Assembly: GCA_020634155.1 (NCBI GenBank)
Contig: JACKCI010000001.1
Span: 1,302,001-1,366,000, forward strand
DNA: 64,000 nucleotides
Source of the DNA: Anaerolineales bacterium
GTDB taxonomy: Bacteria; Chloroflexota; Anaerolineae; Aggregatilineales; J027
Direction of reading: 5' to 3'
Of this stretch, positions 1 to 7,881 are shown piece after piece. The position numbers were made by a program, and so were the translations under genes. Each line of letters starts with the position of its first letter. Positions within the stretch are counted from its first letter, which is position 1. The notes below the pieces were generated by a model. The model saw only the letters and a list, made by a program, of their open reading frames with translations. It ran no database searches and was not told where the DNA came from.

Positions 1-1
1 C

Positions 2-139
2 GCGGAATCAACCCCTCCCCTACTAGCCTATCGTACTCAGCGCGAAGGACGACCAACCGTGTATGTATGTCAAAACTTTGCTTGTGCAACCCCAGTCACA
101 ACGGCTGCTGAGGTACAAAGTCTCTTAGATGAAGTTTAA
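2..139 (+). CDS. C-terminal end of a thioredoxin-domain (DUF255/YyaL-like) protein, partial
   Basis: Only the last 45 codons lie in the window; the gene enters from the left edge and stops at TAA 137-139. The tail reads TVYVCQNFACATPVTTAAEV followed by QSLLDEV. A VYVCxNFAC...P motif near the C-terminus is typical of the long thioredoxin-domain proteins of the YyaL/DUF255 family (bacterial relatives of SPATA20). The family function is not well settled; a redox or sugar-epimerase-like role has been proposed from its two-domain architecture. It converges with the next gene and overlaps its 3' end by 15 bp, common for tightly packed convergent genes. The identification rests on this short motif only. 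Confidence 0.6.
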   Translation, partial: AESTPPLLAYRTQREGRPTVYVCQNFACATPVTTAAEVQSLLDEV

Positions 140-841
140 TATCGCATTCATCACCGCTGGAGCCACCAATACAGGCAAAATGGCAATCGGTAACGAGAGG
201 CGGTGTACCGCTTGGATGATACGCACATAAAGAAAATAGCCATAGACAATCAACAACAGCGCAACGGCAATGAAGAGGCGAATATCAATCATACCTATCG
301 CAAGAATCACGGGTGTTATGAGATTACGCCCAATGGTCGCAGCAAAAAAGAGGTGCAGGTGGTCGGAGAGGTCGCCTGTACCTTCAAAAAATAGCGTAAA
401 AGCATAGACTAGACCAACATAGGCAACCTCGAGAAATACAAAGCCAAGGCCAATCAATATGCCGTTGATCAGGCGTGCCGCATCACCCGTCACCCCAAGG
501 CTGAGTTGCAGATCGGTAATTTCCACACTCAACGCCGAGTCGCTATTGAGAGAGATAATCACCGTTAACAGCCCCAATAAGCCATTCAAGATTGACAGAG
601 CCAGCATATCGACTACAAAGCGACTCCAGTTTTGACCACCTCGACAGTAGCGCCCTAAACCCATTCCGCCCGAAAAGAATACCCCTATCCAATCCAAGGG
701 GGTTCCGAGCCAAACAGGTATCGCAGGAGATACCGTTGGAGGAGATTCTACATCCCCTCCTAACCGATAGCCACACTCACGGCAGATAGTCGCAGTTGGC
801 GGGTTTAAGTTGCGACAGTTCGGACACAAGCGCTGCACCAA
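125..841 (-). CDS. Zinc-ribbon membrane protein (Yip1-like)
   Basis: 238 residues. The N-terminus carries a zinc ribbon with two CxxC knuckles (CPNC at about residues 6-9 and CREC at about 20-23), followed by a short linker and several hydrophobic segments (about residues 75-100, 125-150, 165-185 and 205-235). A small N-terminal zinc ribbon followed by a multi-span membrane domain is a frequent Yip1/YIP-like architecture in bacteria, generally of unknown function. No catalytic motif is visible. It reads away from the SH3b genes on the same strand and its 3' end overlaps the convergent gene at the left edge. It is host DNA outside the integrated element. Confidence 0.6.
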   Translation of the reverse strand: MVQRLCPNCRNLNPPTATICRECGYRLGGDVESPPTVSPAIPVWLGTPLDWIGVFFSGGMGLGRYCRGGQNWSRFVVDMLALSILNGLLGLLTVIISLNSDSALSVEITDLQLSLGVTGDAARLINGILIGLGFVFLEVAYVGLVYAFTLFFEGTGDLSDHLHLFFAATIGRNLITPVILAIGMIDIRLFIAVALLLIVYGYFLYVRIIQAVHRLSLPIAILPVLVAPAVMNAILNFI

Positions 842-859
842 GCTACTTCCCCCTATAGG

Positions 860-2002
860 CTAATCATCATCGTCGTCGTCATCTGGTGTAACTTCAGGCG
901 TACCACTTGGCCCAGATGAACCACCCGAATCGGGCTGGGGTGTGAAGACGGGGCCGTCATCAGGTTCTTGGGTGCTTGCTGGGGCAGTGCCATAGGTTGT
1001 AATGGGTAACGCATTACATTCACCATCGGCATTAACCACAAATGATGCCACCCACCCAACCTGCCCATCGGCTAGGCGAATCTGATACCAACCACCATTA
1101 GCCGAGTTAAACCCAATCCCTGTAGCCGTGTCAGTGGTTCGCAAAATCCCAACGGATGGATGATTGGTGGAACCGCCAGAGCGCACATTAACACCATCGG
1201 CACGGGCTGAAGTTATAGTACATAGGCCAACTTCGGGTGTTGCCTCTGGACCACTAGTGACAGGTGGCGTCCCGCCTGCGGTATAAGCAAACTCAATCTC
1301 ATAGCTGGCTTGAGTAGCAAACTCACCAAGGCTGACAACCATCTTTAAGGTCTCGTCGCTTGGTCCTAATTCTAATGAAGCGGCGACAAGGCGGGTACTA
1401 CTCAAATCCACCACGACATCACCAGTCATATCCATAATCACCACTTGCGGGCTATAACCATCTGTAATTGAGCGAACTTGTACCCATGTGTTGCTAGAGG
1501 GATTCGTCTCAAAATCATAGATAACGCTGGTCAGATTAGGGGCGACGGCCCCAGTTGTCAAAATACCCGCTGCAAGAGGAATACCGGGAGGCAGGCTTCG
1601 CTCTAATAGGATAGTGAATTGCCCAACACTGCTATTGACCTCACCAATTTGCACGTAATAGGCGTCGGCGCTGAACAACGTAAAATTCAAGGTTACAGTA
1701 GCTGTTTGGCCTACATTCAAATCCTGACTGACAATCGCACGACTAGCATCAAGCAGTGTAACGGTGGGTAGAAAACCGCTAATGCCGCCGACTTGAATAG
1801 TCACAGTATCACCGGGGTTGCCTTCAAATTGATACAAGGCCCCATCTGAGCCAATGACTTGACCAAGTGTCAGTTCGCCCCAAACAAGGGACTGTCCATC
1901 TTGGGCCTGTGCTTCATGGGGAAGATAAACGATTAGACCGACAATCGTTATTAAAATCCCCAATACTATCCCTATACGTTGTTTTTGCTGCTTGGTCAAC
2001 AT
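860..2002 (-). CDS. Secreted SH3b-domain protein with Asp-rich tail
   Basis: 380 residues. Residues 1-34 form a signal peptide or membrane anchor (basic start, hydrophobic IGIVLGILITIVGLIVYL, then AQAQ). Residues about 35-250 repeat a beta-rich unit resembling prepeptidase C-terminal type domains. A bacterial SH3 (SH3b) domain at about 265-335 contains the typical N-V-R-S-G segment and GWVASFVV. The tail is rich in Pro, Ser and Gly and ends in seven consecutive Asp. SH3b domains bind cell-surface glycans or peptides, so an envelope or extracellular role is likely. It is a paralogue of the next gene, with near-identical layout, and lies about 134 bp downstream of it on the same strand, after a terminator. 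Exact function unknown. Confidence 0.7.
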   Translation of the reverse strand: MLTKQQKQRIGIVLGILITIVGLIVYLPHEAQAQDGQSLVWGELTLGQVIGSDGALYQFEGNPGDTVTIQVGGISGFLPTVTLLDASRAIVSQDLNVGQTATVTLNFTLFSADAYYVQIGEVNSSVGQFTILLERSLPPGIPLAAGILTTGAVAPNLTSVIYDFETNPSSNTWVQVRSITDGYSPQVVIMDMTGDVVVDLSSTRLVAASLELGPSDETLKMVVSLGEFATQASYEIEFAYTAGGTPPVTSGPEATPEVGLCTITSARADGVNVRSGGSTNHPSVGILRTTDTATGIGFNSANGGWYQIRLADGQVGWVASFVVNADGECNALPITTYGTAPASTQEPDDGPVFTPQPDSGGSSGPSGTPEVTPDDDDDDD

Positions 2003-2074
2003 CTGTTGTCTCCTTTCGATATTGTTTTCCAGTATAGCAAACCTTAATATCGCTCCAACCTGTACATTAGTTCA

Positions 2075-2109
2075 GCAAAAAAGCCCCGCACAGCAAGGTG
2101 GCAGGGCTT
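2075..2109 (-). terminator. Intrinsic terminator after the larger SH3b gene
   Basis: Read on the minus strand, AAGCCCTGC pairs with GCGGGGCTT around a loop of about 11 nt and is followed by a run of Ts. It lies about 28 bp past the stop of the gene ending at 2137 and separates the two SH3b paralogues. Confidence 0.75.
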
Positions 2110-2136
2110 CTTTGTTAAACTAATCTAGACGAATGC

Positions 2137-3750
2137 TTAGTTCAAGCGAGTCGCGGTTGCGGTCAGCACCCACTGAACATAGGTGCCACTGCCGCCGATA
2201 GCATCAATGGTCACCAAGCCTGTACGACTGTCGTAGGTAACTTCACGATCTACAATGGTCTGACCACAAGAATAGGTTTGACCTGTTGTGAAGAATGTGA
2301 TGTACTCAGTTCCCGTGCCAAAGCAGGTGGCGGTAATCACCAATCGGGCGCGTCCACCGGGCAAGGCCACATTGGGATTCATACCCGTAACATTCCAGCT
2401 AATCTTGTCTTGGGTATCCCCATTCGGGTAGGACACATAATCCGTTGCCGAGGCAGTTTCGTCCAATGGGATATTGAGGGGCGGGAGCGATGTTGTATCC
2501 GGAGGTGCGGTTGGTGGTGGTGGAGGCGTTGTTGGTGTATACGAAGGTGTATAGGTCGCCGTCGGGCCACTAGGTTGGGTTGCGGTTGGATCATCAGGCT
2601 CATCAGTCGATTCAGGTGAGCCAGTCGCAGTTGGCGTGCGGGTCGCGGTAGGCGAACCAGAGCCGCCGCTAGAGCCACCCGATGAACCAACTGCCGGATA
2701 AGTCGTCACTGACAGGGTATTGCAGGGGCCAGTCGTCGTCACCACAAATGAGGCAATCCAACCGCGCACATTGTTGGGCAAGATAATCTCATACCAAGAG
2801 CCGTTGGCTGGGTTATAGCCAATGGCTTGGGCATATTGACCACCCGCAAGGAAGCCAACCGTATCATGCTCAGTTGAGCCACCAGCCCGAACATTAGCGC
2901 CATCCCCATCAGGTGTGATACGGCAGATAGTGCTAGACCCATCATTAGCTTCCTGAGTAGTCGATGGCCCTGTTTGGGGCGGATTTGACGTCGGGGGTGT
3001 TTCGCTATCAGGTATGACATTAGAGAACAACGCGGAGAATTCAACGGGTTCGGCAAATTCACCAAGGTCAACCGCCAGTTTGTATGTGCCTTCACCGGGG
3101 CCAAATTCAAGAGTGACACCCACCAAGTGGGTGCTGGTCAAAGTTGCAACAACCTCGCCATTCGGGTCAAGCACAGTCACCAATGGGCTATAGCCCTCAG
3201 TCATTGACCGTACTTCCAATTGGGTTGGCCCGGTGGGATTCAGTTGGAAATCATAATAGACGACGGGCAAACTAGGAGCCAAAAGACCCTGAGTCTCAAT
3301 ATCAAGTGGTAGCGGAATACCGGGGGGCAAACCGCGTTTCAAAAGAATGGTAAACTGACCCACACTGTTATTGACGCCGTTGATTTGAACATAGTACAAC
3401 CCTGTATTGAAAAGGGTCGCATTCAGAATTGCCGCCGAAGTGTTAGCAGCATTCAACTCTTGGGCAAGTGGCGCTTTGTTGGCATCCAGCAAAAAGATGC
3501 TCGGTATAAAGCCACTAATGCCATTGACTTCAATGGAGACAGAATCACCTGCCGTCCCATCAAAATAGAATAAGGTTCCAGCCGGGCCAGTCACGGCCCC
3601 CAATGAGAGTTCATTCCAAGGCAAATTTTGCCCCTCTTGAGCAGCGGCCTTTTGTTGCGGCAATTGAATAACTGCAATGATAAGCAACGCAGCTACCACC
3701 AGCGCAATGGTGATACGGCTTGAAATAGGTCGTTTCCTTATCGCGTTCAT
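2137..3750 (-). CDS. Secreted SH3b-domain protein with Thr/Pro-rich linker
   Basis: 537 residues from the ATG at 3750, chosen because AGGAAGG lies 6 nt upstream; an in-frame ATG 11 codons earlier has no such site. Signal peptide at residues 1-35 (RITIALVVAALLIIAVIQL then AAAQ). Two beta-rich units as in the neighbouring paralogue, an SH3b domain at about 270-350 ending WIASFVVTTTGPC, a long low-complexity Ser/Gly/Thr/Pro linker (about 355-430, TPTATGSP-type repeats), then a C-terminal beta domain of about 100 residues absent from the shorter paralogue. Probably an exported surface or matrix protein. The linker resembles mucin-like spacers seen in many Chloroflexota secreted proteins (inference). 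Confidence 0.7.
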   Translation of the reverse strand: MNAIRKRPISSRITIALVVAALLIIAVIQLPQQKAAAQEGQNLPWNELSLGAVTGPAGTLFYFDGTAGDSVSIEVNGISGFIPSIFLLDANKAPLAQELNAANTSAAILNATLFNTGLYYVQINGVNNSVGQFTILLKRGLPPGIPLPLDIETQGLLAPSLPVVYYDFQLNPTGPTQLEVRSMTEGYSPLVTVLDPNGEVVATLTSTHLVGVTLEFGPGEGTYKLAVDLGEFAEPVEFSALFSNVIPDSETPPTSNPPQTGPSTTQEANDGSSTICRITPDGDGANVRAGGSTEHDTVGFLAGGQYAQAIGYNPANGSWYEIILPNNVRGWIASFVVTTTGPCNTLSVTTYPAVGSSGGSSGGSGSPTATRTPTATGSPESTDEPDDPTATQPSGPTATYTPSYTPTTPPPPPTAPPDTTSLPPLNIPLDETASATDYVSYPNGDTQDKISWNVTGMNPNVALPGGRARLVITATCFGTGTEYITFFTTGQTYSCGQTIVDREVTYDSRTGLVTIDAIGGSGTYVQWVLTATATRLN

Positions 3751-3861
3751 GGTATCCTTCCTAGTTTTTAGTGTGCATTGCAATGTAGTATAGGGAAAAG
3801 CGATATTTGCACAAGCGAGGCTTGACGAGGTGACAAGTTGCCAGTAGAATGACCCTCACTT

Positions 3862-3934
3862 GCCCCATTCGTCTAGTGGCCTAGGACGTAGCCCTCTCAA
3901 GGCTAAAACACGAGTTCGAACCTCGTATGGGGCA
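3862..3934 (+). tRNA. tRNA-Glu (anticodon CTC)
   Basis: A full cloverleaf can be drawn: acceptor GCCCCAT (3862-3868) pairs with ATGGGGC (3927-3933) with discriminator A; anticodon stem TAGCC/GGCTA encloses CTCTCAA, giving anticodon CTC (codon GAG); T-arm CGAG-TTCGAAC-CTCG. The CCA end is not encoded. Its last 21 bp are the left attachment core of the integrated element, so the 3' end of this functional tRNA is supplied by, or identical to, element DNA. The recombinase gene on the other strand runs into it. Confidence 0.95.
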
Positions 3935-5654
3935 AACCTCGCTCCGAGGCTGTTCTATTTACAACATCACTTTCTCCTTTTAAATCTTGCTCATATAATG
4001 CACCTCTCAATATCAAAAAGCGATCCGCCCACGGCTTTAATCTGAAGTCGGTGATACGCTGTGCATCTAGATCATACACAATATAACTAAACAAATTACG
4101 TACCATCCCCTGACGGTCTTCATCATCACTAATGTGCCACAACTTCTGCACGGTTTCAATCGCTTCCAAACTCATGCTCAGTTCGAGAGCTACCTTCTCA
4201 GTTTCAGTCGTCTTGGCCTGCCAATGAGCCATCTCGCGCTCATTCTTTTCTTTACGGCGCACATATTCATCGCGGTCAATCATCCCATCTCCATACAGCG
4301 TGACAGCCGCTGCAATCCGACGTTTACAAAGCGCGATGTTCGCCTGCTTTTCTTGGTCAGGATCAACATTATCCTCGCGGAAGGCTTGGTTGAATTTCAG
4401 CGATAGAACCGACATCACTTCCAACATATCGGGGTTCACAAAGAGCAAATCTATGAGGCGTGAAAAGTCTTCCTCAACGACTTGAGTTGGCACAGAACGG
4501 CTGCGACAACCGCACTTCACCCCCGGTTTATGGCGATATTTCGGATTGCCGTTGAGATGGGTACCCGTTAACGTTGTCCGATAGCCATTATCTCCATATC
4601 GATTGACGAGGGCTTCACAATGGGCACAATACATAATCTGGCTTAAGGGGTAAAACTTGGCCTTTGACGGTTTGCCACCATCCAGCGGCTTAACACTGCG
4701 TTGATTGCGTACCTCAGCCACTCGTCGAAGTAATTCAATGGGAAAAACGGCCCGTTCTTCATCAAATACAATCCCCTCAATATCGTTTTCTTCATAGGCT
4801 CGTCGATCTCGACTGCGTTCGAAGGTGACAATACCGCCATATTTGGGCCAACCTGATACAACGCGGCGTATATCGTTCTCGGTCATTGGACGTGGTGTAT
4901 TACGTCGGCCTCGAAATGGAAAACCCTCATCATTCATCCGATACGAGATACGCTCTAAACCTATGTTGCCTTGGGCATAGTATTCCAGAATAAGTCTGGC
5001 ACCCTCATAGTAGCTTTTCCAGACCGCTTGAGGATGGGGACATTCATCTTGGCTCCCGGCCTGATATTGCCCATCCGGCATTAGCCAAGCACCTTCTGGA
5101 CTTGGCACTAGATAGCCCTTATCTTTGATTGTGCCATATAGCGGTTGCCCAACGTGCATCCCCAAACTCTTGCGATAAGCCACACTGTCCTTAGCTCGCT
5201 GGGAAATGTCTTCAGCATAGTATTCATCTAGCATAGCGGTGAACTGGATGAACATTTTACCTTGCGGCGTCGAGGTATCGACCTCGCGTCCAGGAGCAGC
5301 CAGCACGAGGGCCACGCCGTTGTGTTCGAGATGCTCTATCATGTCCCCTACCCGCCAACCTTTACGATGCAGTCGCGCCAAGTCATTGGCAACAAGGGCG
5401 ACAACGTCGGCGTCTTCGATACGGCTACTTAGAGCTAACCACCCCGGTCGATTCTTGATGTCGCGGCCTGAACGATGACCCTCAGCATCTTCGTACCATT
5501 CAGGAAGCCAGCCGTTTTTCTCACACACCGTTGTGATATTGGCACGTTGGCGTTCAGGACTACCCGTATCATTCTCATCGCGTGTAATAGACTGGCGAAT
5601 ATAGCAAAGCGCGACTTTAGCTTCGATAACTCTAGAAGAACGTCGCTTTTTCAT
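3903..5654 (-). CDS. Large serine recombinase (integrase)
   Basis: 583 residues from ATG 5654; GTG 5663 directly after the upstream stop is an alternative. The resolvase domain (about 1-150) has the catalytic serine in ALCYIRQS and conserved LARLHR and QFTAMLDEYYAED segments. A recombinase domain spans about 160-290, a zinc ribbon starts at about 338 (YCAHC, later CGC), and a helical region spans about 430-490. This is the phiC31/Bxb1-type layout. It would catalyse integration into the tRNA-Glu gene it abuts. Its 3' end lies on the antisense strand of the tRNA, so the last residues (LPHTRFELVF) are encoded by the attachment core and adjacent tRNA sequence. In the excised circle the C-terminus would be different (see findings). 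Confidence 0.93.
   Translation of the reverse strand: MKKRRSSRVIEAKVALCYIRQSITRDENDTGSPERQRANITTVCEKNGWLPEWYEDAEGHRSGRDIKNRPGWLALSSRIEDADVVALVANDLARLHRKGWRVGDMIEHLEHNGVALVLAAPGREVDTSTPQGKMFIQFTAMLDEYYAEDISQRAKDSVAYRKSLGMHVGQPLYGTIKDKGYLVPSPEGAWLMPDGQYQAGSQDECPHPQAVWKSYYEGARLILEYYAQGNIGLERISYRMNDEGFPFRGRRNTPRPMTENDIRRVVSGWPKYGGIVTFERSRDRRAYEENDIEGIVFDEERAVFPIELLRRVAEVRNQRSVKPLDGGKPSKAKFYPLSQIMYCAHCEALVNRYGDNGYRTTLTGTHLNGNPKYRHKPGVKCGCRSRSVPTQVVEEDFSRLIDLLFVNPDMLEVMSVLSLKFNQAFREDNVDPDQEKQANIALCKRRIAAAVTLYGDGMIDRDEYVRRKEKNEREMAHWQAKTTETEKVALELSMSLEAIETVQKLWHISDDEDRQGMVRNLFSYIVYDLDAQRITDFRLKPWADRFLILRGALYEQDLKGESDVVNRTASERGLPHTRFELVF
3914..3934 (+). repeat. attL core (tRNA-Glu 3' end)
   Basis: A 21-bp segment covering the T-loop and 3' acceptor strand, beginning GTTCGAACC and ending TATGGGGCA. 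An identical copy occurs in the same orientation at 54998-55018, with different bases on both sides. Confidence 0.88.
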
Positions 5655-5663
5655 GGTCTTCAC

Positions 5664-5882
5664 CTACCTTCTTTTGAACTGTGATTGATAGTTGAGATGC
5701 TTGATTTGTATCTGCTGTGCCAACTTGATAAACGTCATCAAGCCTTGCTGGAAATCCTTGGATATATAGGCTTCGTCGCATGTTCTACTCCGCAATTCTT
5801 GACAAACTGCTTTAACAAAGCCTGTGGTAATTTCCTTGTCAAGCAGAACAAACTCTATGCTGTGCTTTCGGGATCGTGACAT
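5664..5882 (-). CDS. Small protein directly upstream of the integrase
   Basis: About 72 residues from ATG 5882, which has AAAGGA just upstream; an in-frame ATG four codons earlier is possible. Its stop is followed at once by the GTG/ATG of the recombinase, so the two are almost certainly co-transcribed. It is charged, with no signal or membrane segment: basic N-terminus (MSRSRKHS), a central mixed region with two cysteines, and a basic tail ending FKRR. I do not recognise the family. The position fits a recombination directionality factor or other integrase accessory protein (inference only). Confidence 0.55.
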   Translation of the reverse strand: MSRSRKHSIEFVLLDKEITTGFVKAVCQELRSRTCDEAYISKDFQQGLMTFIKLAQQIQIKHLNYQSQFKRR

Positions 5883-5902
5883 ACATCCTTTCATTTGACA
5901 TC

Positions 5903-5939
5903 AAAAAAACCGCTACCTGCTGAAGAAGCAAATAGCGGT
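5903..5939 (-). terminator. Intrinsic terminator/attenuator upstream of the integrase operon
   Basis: On the minus strand ACCGCTA (5939-5933) pairs with TAGCGGT (5915-5909), enclosing an inner TGCT/AGCA hairpin, and is followed by seven Ts. It lies only about 20 bp upstream of the small gene preceding the integrase, so it either ends a leader RNA or attenuates the integrase operon. Confidence 0.7.
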
Positions 5940-6046
5940 CGGATGCCAGCTTATCGGTATAATAGCTGTAGCCTACCTGCTGCGTTCTCAGCGGGTTGGG
6001 TCAGCCCTCAGTGTGGTGTTTCCAGCACCAACTGTGGGCGTTTTGT
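5940..6046 (-). other. Possible structured leader RNA ahead of the integrase operon
   Basis: On the minus strand the segment can fold into a GTTGG...CCAAC stem containing GGTG-CTGGAAA-CACC, then a GCTG-AGAACG-CAGC hairpin, directly followed by the terminator at 5903-5939. Several hairpins ending in an intrinsic terminator before an operon are what an attenuator or small RNA looks like. I do not recognise a known family, and no covariation can be judged from one sequence. Confidence 0.35.
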
Positions 6047-6075
6047 TTATGGATTATAACATATTTACCATAATT

Positions 6076-6429
6076 TCAAGTATTTATGCTATACGAGAAA
6101 ATTAATCTCCGTAAACTCCTGAAGTTGGGCAGAAGGGCAGTCATATCACCTAGCAAAAGGCGTGCTAATCGGCTCGACCAAGGATAGTTATATTCAAGTC
6201 TAAATAAGCGTCGTTTATCATCATGATACCTACGCAGATATGCCGCCTGAACTTCCCGAAGACGTTTGCGTCTGGCCCAGTCGATTAGACCTTCAAGTTT
6301 TTCAATTCTTCGATGATAGAGGCAGATAAGTTGAAATGTTTTCCAGTTCTGCTGGAGCCGTTTCCATAGAGAAGGGTAAACGTATGAATCTAGGAGGCTG
6401 GTCGTCGGTAAAGCGGATGATTTATTCAT
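6076..6429 (-). CDS. Uncharacterised basic protein
   Basis: 117 residues from ATG 6429; GTG 6471 would add 14. Rich in Arg, Leu and aromatic residues: helical stretch KRLQQNWKTFQLICLYHRR, then ARRKRLREVQAAYLRRYHDD. No cysteine clusters, signal peptide or familiar motif. It lies directly downstream of the XRE regulator on the same strand, 16 bp away if the GTG start is used. The composition suggests a small helical, possibly nucleic-acid-associated protein. I cannot name a family and it could be a chance open frame. Confidence 0.4.
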   Translation of the reverse strand: MNKSSALPTTSLLDSYVYPSLWKRLQQNWKTFQLICLYHRRIEKLEGLIDWARRKRLREVQAAYLRRYHDDKRRLFRLEYNYPWSSRLARLLLGDMTALLPNFRSLRRLIFSYSINT

Positions 6430-6487
6430 AGCTTTGTTATGGTGAATGTATGGTATATTCACTATAACCACTTGTCAAGCAGCGAAA

Positions 6488-6841
6488 TTAGCCTTGTGTC
6501 ATCATCGCCAAGAGGCGCATCACTTCAATTGCGTGAGCTTTTTCAGCTTGAGGAATCAGATGGAACTGATGCAACAGTTCGCGGTCAAGGTCGCTGACCG
6601 AAATATCGCCCTCAAAAAAATACAGGAGAGAAACGTGCAACACTTCGGCAAATCGAGGCAAGTCAGTAATAGATGGTCGGCGTTTGCCAAGTTCGTAGTC
6701 TGAAATGGCAGCTTGGTCTTTCCCAACGGCAACGGCGAAGTCTTCTTGAGAGAAGCCTAATCGCTCACGAGCCTGACGAAGGCGTTGTCCGAGTTCCTTT
6801 AAATCCACAGCTAGAAGACCTGACTTATACGAAATTTCCAT
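6488..6841 (-). CDS. XRE-family HTH transcriptional regulator
   Basis: 117 residues. A helix-turn-helix at about residues 15-70 matches the XRE/Cro-CI pattern: LGQRLRQARERLGFSQEDFA, then VGKDQAAISDYELGKRRPS. The rest (about 75-117) is a short helical tail, LLHQFHLIPQAEKAHAIEVM, probably for dimerisation. Small XRE repressors next to an integrase usually control excision or maintenance of the element, and this one lies about 0.8 kb upstream of the recombinase on the same strand. The target operator is not evident. Family assignment is firm; the regulatory target is inference. Confidence 0.85.
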   Translation of the reverse strand: MEISYKSGLLAVDLKELGQRLRQARERLGFSQEDFAVAVGKDQAAISDYELGKRRPSITDLPRFAEVLHVSLLYFFEGDISVSDLDRELLHQFHLIPQAEKAHAIEVMRLLAMMTQG

Positions 6842-7015
6842 AGATATATTGTGATTCTACGAAGGCCATGCTATACTGTCTATAAGGTTATTGCCTTGAA
6901 TTCACGTATTTTCCGTATACTACCTAATGCAAAGGAGTAAAGAGCATGAGCGGTGGCGGTGGTACCCTATAGAGGTTCAACCAGTAACAGGCGGATTAAC
7001 ATCCGCCTATTATTT

Positions 7016-7657
7016 TTACCACTCCCAACGCAAGGTATACATCTCAAAACGACGGGGACGCTTGGTCTCCCACTCCACCATCTGGCGCTTATCGGGTAAG
7101 GTTTGGATATGGGCAATCCCTAGCTCGGTTGTCCGACTGGCATTCTGCTCAATCAAGATGATACGACGCGGTAAACGCTGGGCAGGAAAAACAACACGGA
7201 TCACAAGCAGGTGGGTTGGATGGTCAATGCGAGTATGCAGATACTCAACAGGTTTGGTAAAACCCTCCTCTATCTTGCGGCGGATATGGAACTCCTCAAC
7301 ATCCCCCCTGCTCTTGCTTTCACGCAATGAAATCAGCACCCGCCAGCGGTTGCCATCCTGATAGCGGTCAACCGGGATGCCGGGCGAGCATTTGTAATCG
7401 GCAAATAGCTTGCCATCACCCCATGCTTGGTCTTCATAGGCAATCACATGGTCTTGTAAAAAGCGGACTTTCTGCACTTTGCGGTAGATGGCTTCACGGC
7501 CTTTGACATCCACAAGACCCAACGTCACTTCACAACTCAGGACCTCATAGAGACTCCGTGAGCGCTGCAACTGGCTTTGAATAGCAGTGAGCAATGAAGG
7601 GAAAACGGTGGGGTCAACCATCCAAGCGAGTAGTTGGGTGATGACATTGGCTGGCAC
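7016..7657 (-). CDS. Protein of unknown function in the element's cargo
   Basis: 213 residues. The first 35 are helical (VITQLLAWMVDPTVFPSLL); the rest alternates beta strands and charged loops and is Arg/Lys/Glu rich (RWRVLISLRESKSRGDVEEF, RRKIEEGFTKPVEYLHTRID). No P-loop, HTH, nuclease motif, signal peptide or membrane segment is visible. It stands alone, with about 170 bp to the regulator downstream and about 220 bp to the secreted protein gene upstream. The regular codon structure over 640 bp supports a real gene, but I do not recognise the family. It could be a defence or anti-defence cargo gene; nothing in the sequence shows that. Confidence 0.55.
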   Translation of the reverse strand: MPANVITQLLAWMVDPTVFPSLLTAIQSQLQRSRSLYEVLSCEVTLGLVDVKGREAIYRKVQKVRFLQDHVIAYEDQAWGDGKLFADYKCSPGIPVDRYQDGNRWRVLISLRESKSRGDVEEFHIRRKIEEGFTKPVEYLHTRIDHPTHLLVIRVVFPAQRLPRRIILIEQNASRTTELGIAHIQTLPDKRQMVEWETKRPRRFEMYTLRWEW

Positions 7658-7817
7658 CCTGTGAGCATATCACACCTTTGACCCGAAAGTTTCCCTAATC
7701 GGCTGGGCTATACTTATAGGATAAAAACACGCATAGCTTGGAAACGGCTTTTTGAAGGGTTTATGTCGCACAATAGCGCAGGTTGTTGAAAAAGTCCTCA
7801 ATGCTTTATCAACGAAA

Positions 7818-7852
7818 TAAAAAAACAGGTGCCGAATTTTTTCGGCAGCCTG
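7818..7852 (-). terminator. Terminator after the secreted propeller-like gene
   Basis: CAGG(C)TGCCGAA pairs with TTCGGCACCTG across a short A-rich loop on the minus strand, followed by a T7 run. It lies about 30 bp past the stop at 7882. Confidence 0.75.
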
Positions 7853-7881
7853 ATTCCTTTTACGAAGTAAAGTCTATCCTA

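Noticed and set aside
2278..2690. Trp/Arg-rich and His/Arg-rich frames inside the larger SH3b gene
   Set aside because: Shadow frames of the Thr/Pro-rich linker; the minus-strand secreted protein accounts for the region.
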